Shown here in pieces: positions 37,258 through 48,594 of a stretch of 64,000 bases of DNA. A program made the translations under genes and the position numbers. The notes under the pieces were generated by a model that had not been told where the DNA came from, did no database searches, and saw nothing but the letters and a program-made list of their open reading frames with translations. Position 1 is the stretch's first letter, and every line of letters begins with the position of its first letter. The DNA is from Sapria himalayana (taxonomy: Eukaryota; Streptophyta; Magnoliopsida; Malpighiales; Rafflesiaceae), in contig JAREIK010000500.1 in NCBI GenBank assembly GCA_029783825.1, forward strand, positions 62,001-126,000, read 5' to 3'.

Positions 37258-40200
37258 ATGGAACGTTCATGGATCTCAAAGGATAGAAGATCGAAGGAAT
37301 ATGAAGATGAAGTTGAATGTATTGTTGTATTTTCAATACAAAATTATGCAAATAAAACATCCATTAAATGTCCATGCTTACAATGTGGTAATATGATTTT
37401 CAATACTCCTCAAAAGATTCGAGACCATTTGTTTTTCTTTGAAATTGATCAAAGTTACCATACATGGTATTGGCATGGAGAGACAGCTCCCAGTGGCTCA
37501 CTTACCATAAGAGCAGAACATTATGATAGACTTCAATTTGATGATCAACATAGTACTATAGAAATGGTTCAAGTTATACATGATGATTATCAAAATGATC
37601 CTGAATTGTTTGCAATATTACTACAAGATATAGAAAAACTATTATATCCTGGTTACAGAAATTTTAGAAGATTGTCTGCCTTGATCAAATTATACAACTT
37701 GAAATCATGTTTTGGGTGGTCTGATAATAGCTTTTCAGAGCTTTTACAAATACTTGGAGATATGTTGCCTTTAAACAATGAATTGCCTTTGTTCATGTAT
37801 GAAGCAAAAAATACATTAAATTCTTTGGGAATGGAATAAGAGAAAATACATGCATGCTCAAATGATTATGTACTTTATCGGAAGGAGTTGAAAGATGTAT
37901 ACTTATGTCCTACCTATGGAACTTCGAGGTGGAAGACAGATAACACAGGAACTAAGAGGAGAAAATGAGTTCCTGCGAAAGTAATGTGGTAGTTTCCTTC
38001 AATTCCAAGATTTAGAAGAATGTTTCAATCATCAAAAATTGTAAAAGAGCTCATATGGCATGTTGAAGAAAATAATTTTGATGTGAAAATACGTCATCCA
38101 TCAGATTCACCATCATGGAAGCAAGTTGATCACAGATGGCTTGAGTTTTCTTTAGAATCTAGAAACTCGAGACTTGCAATTTCTACAGATGACATAAATC
38201 CTCACAGTTCATTTAATAGTATACATAGTTGTTGGCCCATTCTCATGATAATTTACAACCTTCCTCCATGGTTGTGCATGAAAAAAAAATTTATGATGTT
38301 ATCTTTATTAATTTCAGGTCCACGACAACCTAGAAATGACATTGATGTTTATTTAGCACCCTAATAAAAGATCTAATAACATTGTGGGAGGTCAGAGTTC
38401 AAGTTTACGATGCTCATAAACAAGAATTCTTTACATTAAAAGTCATTCTATTATGGACAATCAATGATTTTCATGCATATGGAAACATGTAAGGCTGCAC
38501 AGTTAAAGGATATTATGATTGTCCAATATGTAGAGAAGAAACATATTCTTGTAGGTTAAAGCATGGAAAAAAGAACTCCTATACTGGACATAGATGATTT
38601 CTTCCAAGAAACTATCCATATATGAAACAAAAGAAAGCATTTGATGGAAAACAAGAGTTTCGGTCACCTCCACAAATATTGACTGGCGAGGAAATATTAA
38701 AAAAATCAATGGAATTTGCAATTCTTGAGAGAAAAAAAAGGTTAATTTGGGAAAATCTGAAATCAACAATACAAATTGTTGGAAAAAGAAGTCCATATTC
38801 TTTGATCTTGAGTATTAGAAATATCTTTATGTTCGTCATAATTTGGATGTAATGCATATTGAGAAAAATGTTTGTGAAAGCATTATTGGTACCTTACTCA
38901 ACATTGCAAGTAAGACAAAGGATGAGCTTAATTCTCGCTTGGATCTTGTAGTTATGAGCTTAAGGAGCTAATTGGCACCAATGTTTGAATAGAAGAGAAC
39001 ATATCTCCCTCCTGCATGTTATACACTTTCTACAATGGAAAAGAAGATGTTTTGCCAAACACTTTCACAATTGAAGGTTCCATATGGATATTGTTCTAAC
39101 CTTCGAAATCTCATGTCGATGGAAGACTTGAAACTTTATGGATTAAAATCCCATGACTATCATGCATTAATGCAACAATTTTTGCCGGTTTTGTTACGTT
39201 CTATCTTGCCCAAGCATGTGAGGAATGCCATTTATAGATTGAGTTTCTTTTTCAATGCTCTCTGTAGTAAAGTCGTTGATATTCATTCATTAGATGAGTT
39301 ACAAAATGAGATAGTGGTGTCTTTATGCTTGTTTGAAAAGTACTTCTCACCTTCATTCTTTGATATCATGGTGCATCTTACTGTGCATCTTGTAAGAGAA
39401 GTGAGACTTTGTGGACCGGTTTACTTTAGGTGGATGTACCCATTTGAAAGGTTTATGAAAGTGTTAAAAGATTATGTACGAAATCATACTAGACCTGAAG
39501 GTTGTATTGTTGAATGCTATATTGCAGAAGAAGGAATTGAGTTTTGTACCGAGTACTTATCAAATGTGGATGCAATTGGAATTCATAGTAGTTCAAACAT
39601 TGACCAAAAAGTCAGGGCACCAATATTTGGAGGTCTTACTATTAAGGCTGATTCCAATTTATGGTTACAAGCACATCATTGTGTGTTGGAAAATACCTCA
39701 ATTGTCCAACCTTATATTGAGTAAGCACCACTAACTTTTTGTTTATTTATTTGTTGTTCATATAATATATTACTCTAATTATTTATTTATTATACATGAC
39801 CTCATAGAGATCACATGCAATGGCTGAAAGTTAAACATCCACGTTTAATAAAAAGGCATAAGTGGTTATAGGATGAGCATGCTCGTACTTTTACCTTTTG
39901 GTTACGACAAAAGGTACTACAATAGTTTCTTAAATTTTCCATTTTTTTACATTAATGGTTAACATATAAATGATAACTGAAACTTATTTTTATAAGTTGA
40001 AGTTGCAATGGAAATAATAAACATGTATCTGAAACCCTTAAATGGATAGCTAATTGTCCAATCCATTATGTGATGAAGTATAATGGTTATGTCATCAATG
40101 AGTGTCAATATAATACCAATGAGTGTGATGATTTACTAGCTACCCAAAATAGTGGAGTTAGTATGGTAGCAACGACCATGTAAATTGCTAGTGCTAAGGA

Positions 40201-40660
40201 TAAAAATCATATTTTCGGGGAACTTTGTTTCTATGGAGTTATTACTGAGATTTGGGACCTTGATTATACTATATTCAGAATTAAAGTCTTCAAGTGTGAT
40301 TGGGTTGATAATAAGAATGGAATCAAAGTTGATGATATTGGGTTTACCTTAGTTGACTTTAGTAGAGTGGCTCATAAGTAAGATCCATTAATATTAGCCT
40401 TCCAAGCTAAGAAAGTCTTCTATATACAAGATGAGCTTAATCCAAGATGATCAATTATTTTGTCAACTCCTCAACAAGACTTCACAGAAAGAGCATATGA
40501 TGATGATCCTATGGACATTTCTATTGAACACAATCCAGTCATATCTTCTTTGCCACAAGTTGAATTATTTGATGCAATGGATGACTCTGATCAAATTTAT
40601 ATTCGAGAAGATTGTGAGGGAATTTGTGTTGAGAACAAATCATAAATGTATCCAAATTGT
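37258..40660 (+). pseudogene. CACTA TNP2-like transposase relic
   Basis: Starts at an ATG (MERSWISKDR). The order matches plant CACTA transposases: a transposase-associated domain with CPCLQCGN and a WYWHGE block (residues 1-75); FGWSDNSFSELLQIL; then, after an in-frame stop at 37,837, the catalytic TNP2 region. That region shows HACSNDYVLYRKE, RHPSDSPSWKQVD, STDDINPHSS and WLCMKKKFMMLSLLISGPR (37,850-38,950). The DUF4218 region (39,035-39,723) is open: MQQFLPVLLRSILPKHVRN, then CGPVYFRWMYPFERFMKVLK. A GT-AG intron is likely at 39,723-39,806. A DUF4216-like domain follows (about 40,030-40,480; FGELCFYGVI then VFKCDWVD). At least five stops or frameshifts make it inactive. Confidence 0.8.
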
Positions 40661-40859
40661 ATCTTTGTTATTAGATGATTGTTATGATTTTAATTTTAGT
40701 TAATGTCAGGTTGATAATATTCAAAACATTAACAATATTATGTTTTATGCAAAGCAGCTGATTAGGTAATGCCTTTAATTAGTTAATTTTTTATTCTTTA
40801 AAGTTTTTTTGGATATTTTAGTACTTTTATTTAAACATTATAATTATTTTTATGATAGG

Positions 40860-42731
40860 TATGGATACAGAACAACAAGATAAAGCACTACAAGAAATAG
40901 ATGTAGAGGGATAACAAGAAAGACTATGATTATCAAGAATAGGAGCAAAGGAATAAAACTTGCAGTAAAGTATAATATTGATAGTATTTATGCCGGACAA
41001 GCTGCGGTGCATTTCACAAGTTATTTAGGCATATTGGCACGTATCATGGTCCCAATTAGATATAGCACTTGGCACCATGTACCTAAGCAATTGAAAAATA
41101 AATTGTGGGACTCCATTGAGGTAAACTAGTATTTTTTTTTCTATCTATAACTTTTTCTAATTATATTTGCAAATTTTTTTAACAACTAATAACTATGTTC
41201 ATTACTTCTAGGATGCATTTACATTAGATTGTAAAAGTAGAAAGAACTGTATGAAATCAATGGGCATGTGCTTTAAATCTTTCAAGAACATGTTGACTGT
41301 AAAGTATATCATTCTTTTCAAAGACCAACTAGAGCTTCTTAAAAACCACCAGTTGAATACAGTTTTATTGAAGATGAAGATTGGACAATTTTTGTCAAAG
41401 AAAGATTGTCTCAAAGATTTCAGGTAAATTTCTAATTATTTTAATGTCATATACTCTTTTTATCTTTACTTAATATAAATTAAAATTTTTAGGAGTTTAG
41501 AGAAGTTCAAAAAGAAAGAAGAAAAAAGCATATTTATAATCATCATCTTAGTAGGAAGGGATATGCTGGTCTTGAGGAAGAGATATTTAAGTTAAAGATA
41601 TTGTTAATTTACTTTTTATTTTATGTTGAATTTGACTAGATACTCATTATATTACATTTCAATATTGTAAAAGTTGGTAGAAACTGGCTTTACTAAAGTC
41701 ATTGATAGAAGTGTATTATGAAAGAAAATAATGGAGAAAAAAGATGGCATGTATGATGAAGTGGTCATTCCGGTAGTGGAGAAGATTGTAAGTATAAGTT
41801 ATGTAACATATATTTCATTTACGTTAATAACTTATTTATATTAACCAATATGACATTTAATTTTATAATATCATTGTGTATCAGGATAAGATGTTGCAAC
41901 AATTACAGGAAAGTAGTTTGAGTTTCAATGGAAATGACATACTTACTGAAGCATTGGGAACTCCTAAATATAGTGGTTGAGTACGAACTAAAGGAAAGCA
42001 TTATACACCACGACAATATTTTCATTCTATGGCAGGTAGAGCTTTGTGGGAATTTATGAAAGAATCACAAGAGCAACAATCAAAGTTTGAGGAAAGATTT
42101 TATTCCAACTCTCTCATATGGTACCCACCGCACCTCAATCTGATATTGGTAGCTATAACATACTCCAAAAACATATTGTCCTTCTTGAAAGTGTTGAGCA
42201 ACCAAAACGTCAACTAGATGACCATACTCCTCCAATGCTAAAAGCAAACAAGGTAAGTTGTAATTAATATTATGTTCTATAATAAAAATATGTTAACACA
42301 AACTCATAATTTTTATATCAACTTACCTAGTTGATTTATTCCTATATAGAAGTAATGTTACAATATAAGTTTGTATAATGAATTATATTAATAAGCTCAT
42401 TAAGTTATGATAACTCAATTTTGTCTAATTAATTCTTTCCTACTTGGAAATTATCAACTTTAGATGATTGCATATAACTAAAAAATATAGTTTTATTTTA
42501 CAGGTAAGGAATTGTCAATTGGTCATAGGGACAAAAGAAAAAGTAGTTGCAGCTGGAATAATGGTACTTGAATGTAGTGCTAACTTCCTTGTTGTTGTGG
42601 ATGTTTCTTATGATCCAAATGTATTACTTCTTGTACCTATTTCAAGCCAAATTACCACTATTGGAGATGCTATTGGGCATCAAATTTTATTGCCTGCCCA
42701 ATTAGTCATTCTTACTACTCATCGCATCTAG
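40860..42731 (+). pseudogene. CACTA second ORF (Ptta/En/Spm, TNPA-like) relic
   Basis: The exon-like segments match the plant transposase_24 family. A first block runs to 41,119 (YSTWHHVPKQLKNKLWDSIE, then a GTAAAC donor). The second begins at an acceptor before DAFTLDCKSRKN (41,213) and ends with IFVKERLSQRFQ at a GTAAAT donor (41,423). The third reads EFREVQKERRKKHIYNHHL then SRKGYAGLEEEI (41,500-41,590). The fourth carries KKDGMYDEVVIPVVEKI and NDILTEALGTPKYSG (41,740-41,980), and the last is open from 42,505 to 42,731 (LVIGTKEKVVAAGI...DVSYDPNVLLLVP). Stops at several places break it. Spacing after the TNP2 relic and shared strand fit one CACTA element. Confidence 0.75.
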
Positions 42732-42999
42732 GTATGTGCTTTTTTTTAAAATAAAAAATTTTTTGTTACTAATGATAAAACTATTATATCTAGGACAATT
42801 CTTATATATACAATGATATTTTATTTTTGATAGGATTCAAAGAAATTTAAGAAACAGAGGAATAAAGAGAGAACATTGAGTTTTAAGGATGAGAAGTTGA
42901 GAACCCTGTAGATATCAAGAACTTTGCTATATTAGTTGGGCTGTTGTTAAAGGATGAGAAGGTACATGCAGTAGAAATCTTAGACAATGTTTTAAGGAT

Positions 43000-43780
43000 G
43001 GGAAATAACTATGACATTAAAAAAGTCTCAGTCTCTCTTGTGTATCATTGACCATAGAGCTGGGAAATAACTGTGACACAAAATTTGATCTTCTTATGTC
43101 TCAAGTGTCCATGACACTATGAGTGGTCACAACATTGGCCTTCACTTTTCTCTTATACCTAGTCATCATTACTCTATACGGATGTCATGGCACTATTAAT
43201 TAGCATGTACATAAATATCATGACTTTACCTTCCTTTGAGGATGAGAGTCATGACCTTGTGGAATAGTCATACTTAAGTAGTGTCCTTTATCTTTATAAT
43301 ATTTAGTGTCCCAAAAGTTGAAGCATTGAATAATTTTTATGGCTTTTTTCCAAGTTGTTTTGGCTCTATAAGTTTCTATAACTCAAAAGTCATATCTTTG
43401 TAAAAAGGTAGTGACTCTAACTTAAGACTATAGAGTTATTTTAAAGATAATATCATGGTGTGTGGATTTAGCTGTGACCCTTGAGTATTAGTGGGATAGT
43501 TGATTATCATGACATGGAATTAATGTAATAGGTATTTATATTTTATGAGTTAAGTATGACTGCAACTCCATGATAAAATCATAGTCAAAATCAATATGTC
43601 ACATAATAAAAGGATTATGCTAATAAGCTAGTAGGGTCATGGAATATAATAAATTTCATGAATAATTAGGTAAAGTTTCAGCAAAGAATGGGTGCTAAGA
43701 CTATTAAAGACTCAATATCTACTACCTCGGCTAAATTATAATGTCATGAAATTAATCCATAATTTCTTTCTTTTCAAGCC
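43000..43780 (-). repeat. Athila-like LTR fragment (C block)
   Basis: The left 470 bp repeat the end of the LTR block before the CACTA element (34,452-34,878): GGAAATAACTGTGACACAAA, then the CTTCACTTTTCTC and CTTTGAGGATGAGAGTCA segments. The remainder continues into sequence resembling 28,690-28,960. It ends next to a broken protease region. Confidence 0.55.
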
Positions 43781-43789
43781 TACACATCA

Positions 43790-46009
43790 TCTTAAACCAC
43801 TAGAATACATATGAATGTTTAGTAGTTTGAATACCAAATATTCATATTCACCATTACATATGTCTTAAACTTTATCTTGCTACTCATAATATTCTTCATG
43901 AACTTCACATAATGGGATGTCTAAGATATGACATTGATGAAATGAATATTAACTTTCAACTTCTGAAAGATATTAAGAAGCCTTTCAAAATTACTCATCT
44001 AGCTATCCTTTTCTAAAATGCTATGAAAAATGAAAGTTAGGTGGGATATTTTGTTTATCACTTGCATAGTCATTCACTAGCACATAGGGTTGTAACCGAG
44101 CCGAGCTACTCCTGTTCTGCTCGGCATTCGGCTCGTTAGAAGCTCACTCGAACTCGTTTATTAAGTTAAATGAGCCGAGCCTGATCATCATTTTGAGGCT
44201 CGTAAGTTAAATGAGCCGAGCCCGAGCACCCTCAAACTCGGCTCGTCAACTCGTAAACAGGCTCATGAGTAACTCGTTAACCATGCTTGTGAACAAGCTC
44301 GTGAACCAAGCTCGTGAACAAGCTCGTGAACATGGAGAAAGCTTGATGCACAACAAATTTTTCCTGCAAATAAACATGATGAATATTTTAACTATTGAAG
44401 TTCAATCAAATTAATTGAACTTTTATTATCTTATCTTTTTAATTTAGTTGTATGTTGGCTATTTTAGATGAACATTTTCTTTAATTCTTGAACATCATTT
44501 TGAGGCTCGTAAGTTAAACGAGCCGAGCCCGAGCACCCTTAAACTCAGCTCGTCAGCTCATAAATAGGCTCATGAACATGCTCGTGAATAGGCTTGTGAG
44601 CAAGCTCGTTAACTAAGCTCGTGAACAAGCTCGTGAACAGGCTCGTAAGTTAAACGAGCTGAGCCCGAGCACCCTCAAACTCAGCTCATCAGCTCGTAAA
44701 CAGGCTAGTGAACAAGCTCGAGCCTACTCCTTTAAAACCGAGCCGAGCCGAGCCTGCCTTATACTCAGCTCGACTCGGCTCGGTTACACCCCTAGTAGCA
44801 CATCCTTTTATTCATATCTTTGGGTAATCTACATCTCTTTCTTTATGTACATTTCTTCATGTGTCATAGTTGGGGGCATAAGTTGGGAAGTGAGTTCTAT
44901 GGATGCCATGACTTTGAAAAAAATACTATGACATCATATGTCATGGTGGTGTGGGCATCACAACTTAAGGAAAAAGTTATGAATTTATCAGTGAAGCTTC
45001 CATTTATATTTTAGCATCTCTTTTGGCTTTCTCTTCTACATGCTGCCCCTCTAACTCTTTATTGATTTTGAGTGTGCTAAGCATGCACCTTTCTAGATTT
45101 ACCTAGATATCACTCAGTAATGTGTTTATACTAATCTTTTTTATCAATAGTGCTAGTTCCCCAAGTTGATTCTCTATAATCTTCATTATCATGTTCATGT
45201 GTTTAAGCCTTGTTTCAATCCATTCCATTTAATTCTTCTACAGATTAGAGCTCAAGGCTATTTCTTCTTTTCTAGTTCTCCTATCATATAAAAGTCTTGT
45301 TATCTTCAAGTAATGACTTTTCTAATACCTTTAGGTAGTTGTAATTAGAGCTCGAGGATCTTTTATTTTGGTATCCAGTTGTGTTATTATTAATTTTTTT
45401 TTTAAATTGCCTTATTTTCTACAACACGTTCTTATGACTTCTATCTGAAAAACTTTCATGATTTATCATATTTAGATGATAATGTTTGAGAGTATTATTG
45501 TTGGGTTTGAATACATACTATTTGTTTTAGAAAATATTGACTTCATCCACTTAATACATGAAATCAGAATTGGCTATTTTTAACTTTTGCAAGAAAATAA
45601 TTTCTCCAGCACTAAGTCATTTGTCATTTAGGGGTCCAAACTTATTGATAAATGTGTCGCCTTTATTACTATTAGCCTATCTACCTTTGATACTCTACCT
45701 TTTTTTTCCTTCCAAATACTTATTAATTAGTAGTTTGATAGTTTTTCTTTATTGGCTCTTCAATTAAGAAATATACTTCTTCGAATGACTTGTTCATGAT
45801 AGAATCACCCGAGACTGTATCAATTATAAAAATTTGAGCTTTGAACAACAATCCAAATCCATGTTGTGGGCACCTTTTCAATAGTTTTTTGAATTGATCA
45901 TAAGCATCATATAGTATCTCATGCCCCTCTTGTCGAAATTAACTTATCTCTCACAAAGAGGTGATTTGAGGTGAGAATAACTTAGTAAAGAGAGCTTATA
46001 GAATTTTAT
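43790..46009 (-). pseudogene. Athila-like gag and protease region, interrupted by a small hAT
   Basis: On the minus strand, 45,960-45,760 is a clean gag segment: EILYDAYDQFKKLLKRCPQ, then GFGLLFKAQIF, then SGDSIMNKSFEEVYFLIEE, the standard Athila-like order. Further down, 44,040-43,800 carries the gag-protease link (LLNIFQKLKVNIHF, then VKFMKNIMSSKIKFKTY). A 710-bp hAT element sits between at 44,085-44,794. The region stops at 46,009, exactly where a plus-strand LTR begins. Several stops are present. Confidence 0.65.
44085..44794. mobile_element. non-autonomous hAT element (710 bp) with TIRs and 8-bp target duplication
   Basis: Left end TAGGGTTGTAACCGAGCCGA; the right end is the inverse of TAGGGGTGTAACCGAGCCGA. 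The flanks carry CTAGCACA (44,077-44,084) and GTAGCACA (44,795-44,802), an 8-bp target duplication with one change. There is no coding capacity. Inside, a block with GAGCCGAGCCCGAGCACCCT and its GCTCGTGAACAAGCTCG relatives recurs about three times in tandem. GC content is far above the surroundings. Confidence 0.85.
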
Positions 46010-47079
46010 TGTTTGGCACTCCATGTACCAACATTTTGGTTAAATTGGTGTATATTTACTATTTTTTGTATATGTATTTGAGTATTTATTAGAAAAATTT
46101 CACTAAATATCTATTATAAGAGAATTTGATGAATGTTAGTAAAATTGTAGTTATTTTATGTGGAATTGCTAGACTTAGTGGAGTGAAGGATTAAAGGGGA
46201 AAGAAGTGATAGAGAGTTGTGATATTTCATATATCACGAGTTGAGTACACCATCCATGATCTTATTGAGTAGTTTTGATATCTTTTCTTGGTTGTAACTC
46301 TACAAAAATAATTATGATGATCTTTGTATAACATAATTGTACTATCAAATTAACACAATCATTTTACTATGGAGCATAGTCTTCATGATTATGATATCTT
46401 ATTGGACTCATAGTCACACCATCTCAAAAATTAATTCATAGCCTCAATATTATTTTCACATCACATAAACTATCTCACTAGTATAATTAGTCATGATAAT
46501 TTCTAGCATCATGATTATTTAATACAAAGACAAAACAACAAGTATTTTGAGTTGTGATAATATTTTCTACCATTATTTTTTATTATAGAGAGTATTTTCT
46601 TGATCATGGTATTGAAAATGCCATGACTTTGTTCTCTAGTAAGAAAATACTAAAACCATGGCTATTTTTAGTATTATGATTTTGTATTCTAAAGAGTAAA
46701 TGTATTATTCATGGCTATTCCAAACACCATAACATTTTGATCCGAAGAGAAAAAATCATGTTGCAACCATTCCCACTACTATGATATTTTTCCATAAAAA
46801 GAAAAGAACAGGTCATAGCCATTCCCTACACCATGATATTTTTATCTTGAGATAGAAGATCTAATTGCAACTATTCCCAACACTATAACTTTGTCTTCCA
46901 AATAAAATTTGTTTTAATCATGATCTTCCTGGCACTACGATATCATACTCCATAAGAGAGTTACATGAGTCAATTAATTTCGAACAAGACTTTCATACTT
47001 TAGAAAAGTTCCAAAAAGCTAATAAAGTTTCAACCACAAACTTGCACTATGACTTTCATCTTAAAATATCATGTGGATC
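46010..47079 (+). repeat. 5' LTR (first part) of the plus-strand Athila-like copy
   Basis: Begins TGTTTGGCACTCC, matching TGTTCGATACTCC at 58,123, and continues through the D and C blocks (TTTGAGTATTTATTAGAAAAATTT, then many CATGACTTTG-type words). The copia element interrupts it at 47,080, and it resumes at 52,384. It starts inside a minus-strand gag, so this copy probably inserted there. Confidence 0.65.
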
Positions 47080-47645
47080 TATTGTATATATTTTGTTTTG
47101 ATAAACTATTTTGTATAACCAAAATATTTTTCTATTTCAATATTTTGTTAATATAGCAAATAAGATATTGAAAGATTGGGAATGAAGTAATAACATAATA
47201 ACGAGAGTCCCACTGACTGATTGTGGATATAGATTTTTAGAGCATAACCTAGTCCATCCGAATGGTCCGACCCACTTCATTATTGATATAAATTATTTTT
47301 ATTTCTATTTTTTAGTTGCTGTAATTTTTGCGTGTGGAACTATTCACCTCTATTTTCTCCTCTCTATATGATTTTTTTTCGTGACTGTTTCTACACACAA
47401 ACTGTAATAACATTCTGATTTGGATTTAATCTTTAAATGCATAAGTATTTTTTCTGGTGGATGTAGCTAGTCATGTTGAACGACTAGCGAACCACATTAT
47501 TTTCTACCTCTTTGTTGTGGTTGTGATTTCTATCATGGTTTGTTGAAATTGATTGTGGATATATATATATATATCAATTACTGTTTGTTGTTCTATTATT
47601 CTGAATCTCTAAAATCATAATCATTAGAATTAGAATTACCTAACA
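47080..47645 (+). repeat. 5' LTR of the copia element (566 bp)
   Basis: Starts TATTGTATATATTTTG (terminal TG mutated to TA) and ends CCTAACA. The 3' LTR has identical length and the same ends. Over the first 60 bp the two differ at roughly one base in ten, counted by eye, indicating an old insertion. The flanks are GGATC (47,075-47,079) and TGATC (52,384-52,388), a 5-bp target duplication with one change. Confidence 0.9.
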
Positions 47646-47647
47646 AT

Positions 47648-47662
47648 TGGTATCATAGTGGG
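47648..47662 (+). other. copia primer-binding site (initiator tRNA-Met type)
   Basis: TGGTATCATAGTGGG follows the 5' LTR by 2 bp. The family's usual site is TGGTATCAGAGC (complement of the initiator tRNA-Met 3' end); here one base in the core differs. Confidence 0.75.
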
Positions 47663-47735
47663 TTTCAGAAATTTTTTGAGCAATTGCACCATCAGATTTT
47701 GTGAATTATTTTCTATAAAATGATATTCTGTTGAA

Positions 47736-48490
47736 ATGGTTGAGACCCTAAACACCACGATCAAGAAGTTTAACAGTAGAAACGAGTTTAGTATGTGGCA
47801 GATTAAAATGTGGGTGCATTTGAAGAATTTCAATATCCGAAGTCCTCTTGTTCAAGGTTTTGGACCTAACACTATCATTGCTCTTGGAATAATAAAGCTA
47901 GAGGCATGGAGACGTGAAGAGAAAGCACACTCCACCATTCTGTTAAGCTTGTCTGATAAAGTCATTGCTGAGGTAGCAGATAAAGAATCTGCTGTAGGAC
48001 TGTAACTCAAGCTTGAGTCACTGTATATGACTAAATCACTAATGAACAAGCTTCTTTTGAAGAAAAGGTTGTTCATACTAAAGATGCAAGAGGGAACTTC
48101 TTTGAAGAAGCATATAGATGATTTAAACAGCATCCTCATGGGCCTTAAACGTGTAGATGCTAAGGTGGAAGATGAGGATGTTACACTTCTGCTCTTAGTC
48201 TCTCTTCCTGCTTCCTATGAAAATTTTGTCGAATCATTCATAGTGGAGGAGGAGATCACCCTAAAGATGTTCGATCTGCCCTACACTCTTGAGAGATGAG
48301 ATAGAAGGCTACTATTAAAAGAATAGAGCAACACTATGCTAGATTAGTGGTGACAAATAAGAGGCCACAACCTATTCCATTAAAGAAAAAAGGAAAACAA
48401 GCTATAGAAAAGGTCAAAAGAGGGTGACATTTTTCACTACTACAAACAAAAGGAGCATTGAAAAACTAGATGCCTGAAAAAGAAAGCAAG
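47736..48490 (+). pseudogene. copia gag relic
   Basis: MVETLNTTIKKFNSRNEF then MWQIKMWVHLKN opens the frame at 47,736. The part to 48,005 reaches a stop, and the next frame (48,027-48,299) carries LLKKRLFILKMQEGTSLKKHI then LVSLPASYENFVESF, standard copia gag wording. A degraded zinc knuckle (HYYKQKEH, then TRCLKKKA) lies near 48,440-48,490. At least two stops interrupt it. A 49-bp tandem duplication is present just downstream of the protease region (48,926-49,012). Confidence 0.8.
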
Positions 48491-48594
48491 GCCGGGATAG
48501 TAGGGTCAGCCTAATTTCCCACCTACTATTTCCATGGCCTTTTATGACTTGGATGATGGAGAAGACCTTGTGCCGGTAACCTCCACAATGATTG

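Larger units (their letters stand above)
34879..42998 (+). mobile_element. CACTA (En/Spm) transposon, right end lost
   Basis: The left end CACTACAACAAAT, followed by repeated ATGACATTTT / GACGTTTTTAG subterminal words (34,900-35,000), is a typical CACTA terminus. Inside are a captured host exon, a TNP2-type transposase relic and a second ORF of the Ptta/En/Spm type. No inverse terminus (ATTTGTTGTAGTG) is found near 43,000, where Athila-like LTR sequence resumes, so the right end appears lost. Confidence 0.75.

Noticed and set aside
37258..37839. 193-codon open frame as a host gene
   Set aside because: Its CPCLQCGN and WYWHGE blocks and the downstream TNP2/DUF4218 sequence identify it as the start of a CACTA transposase.
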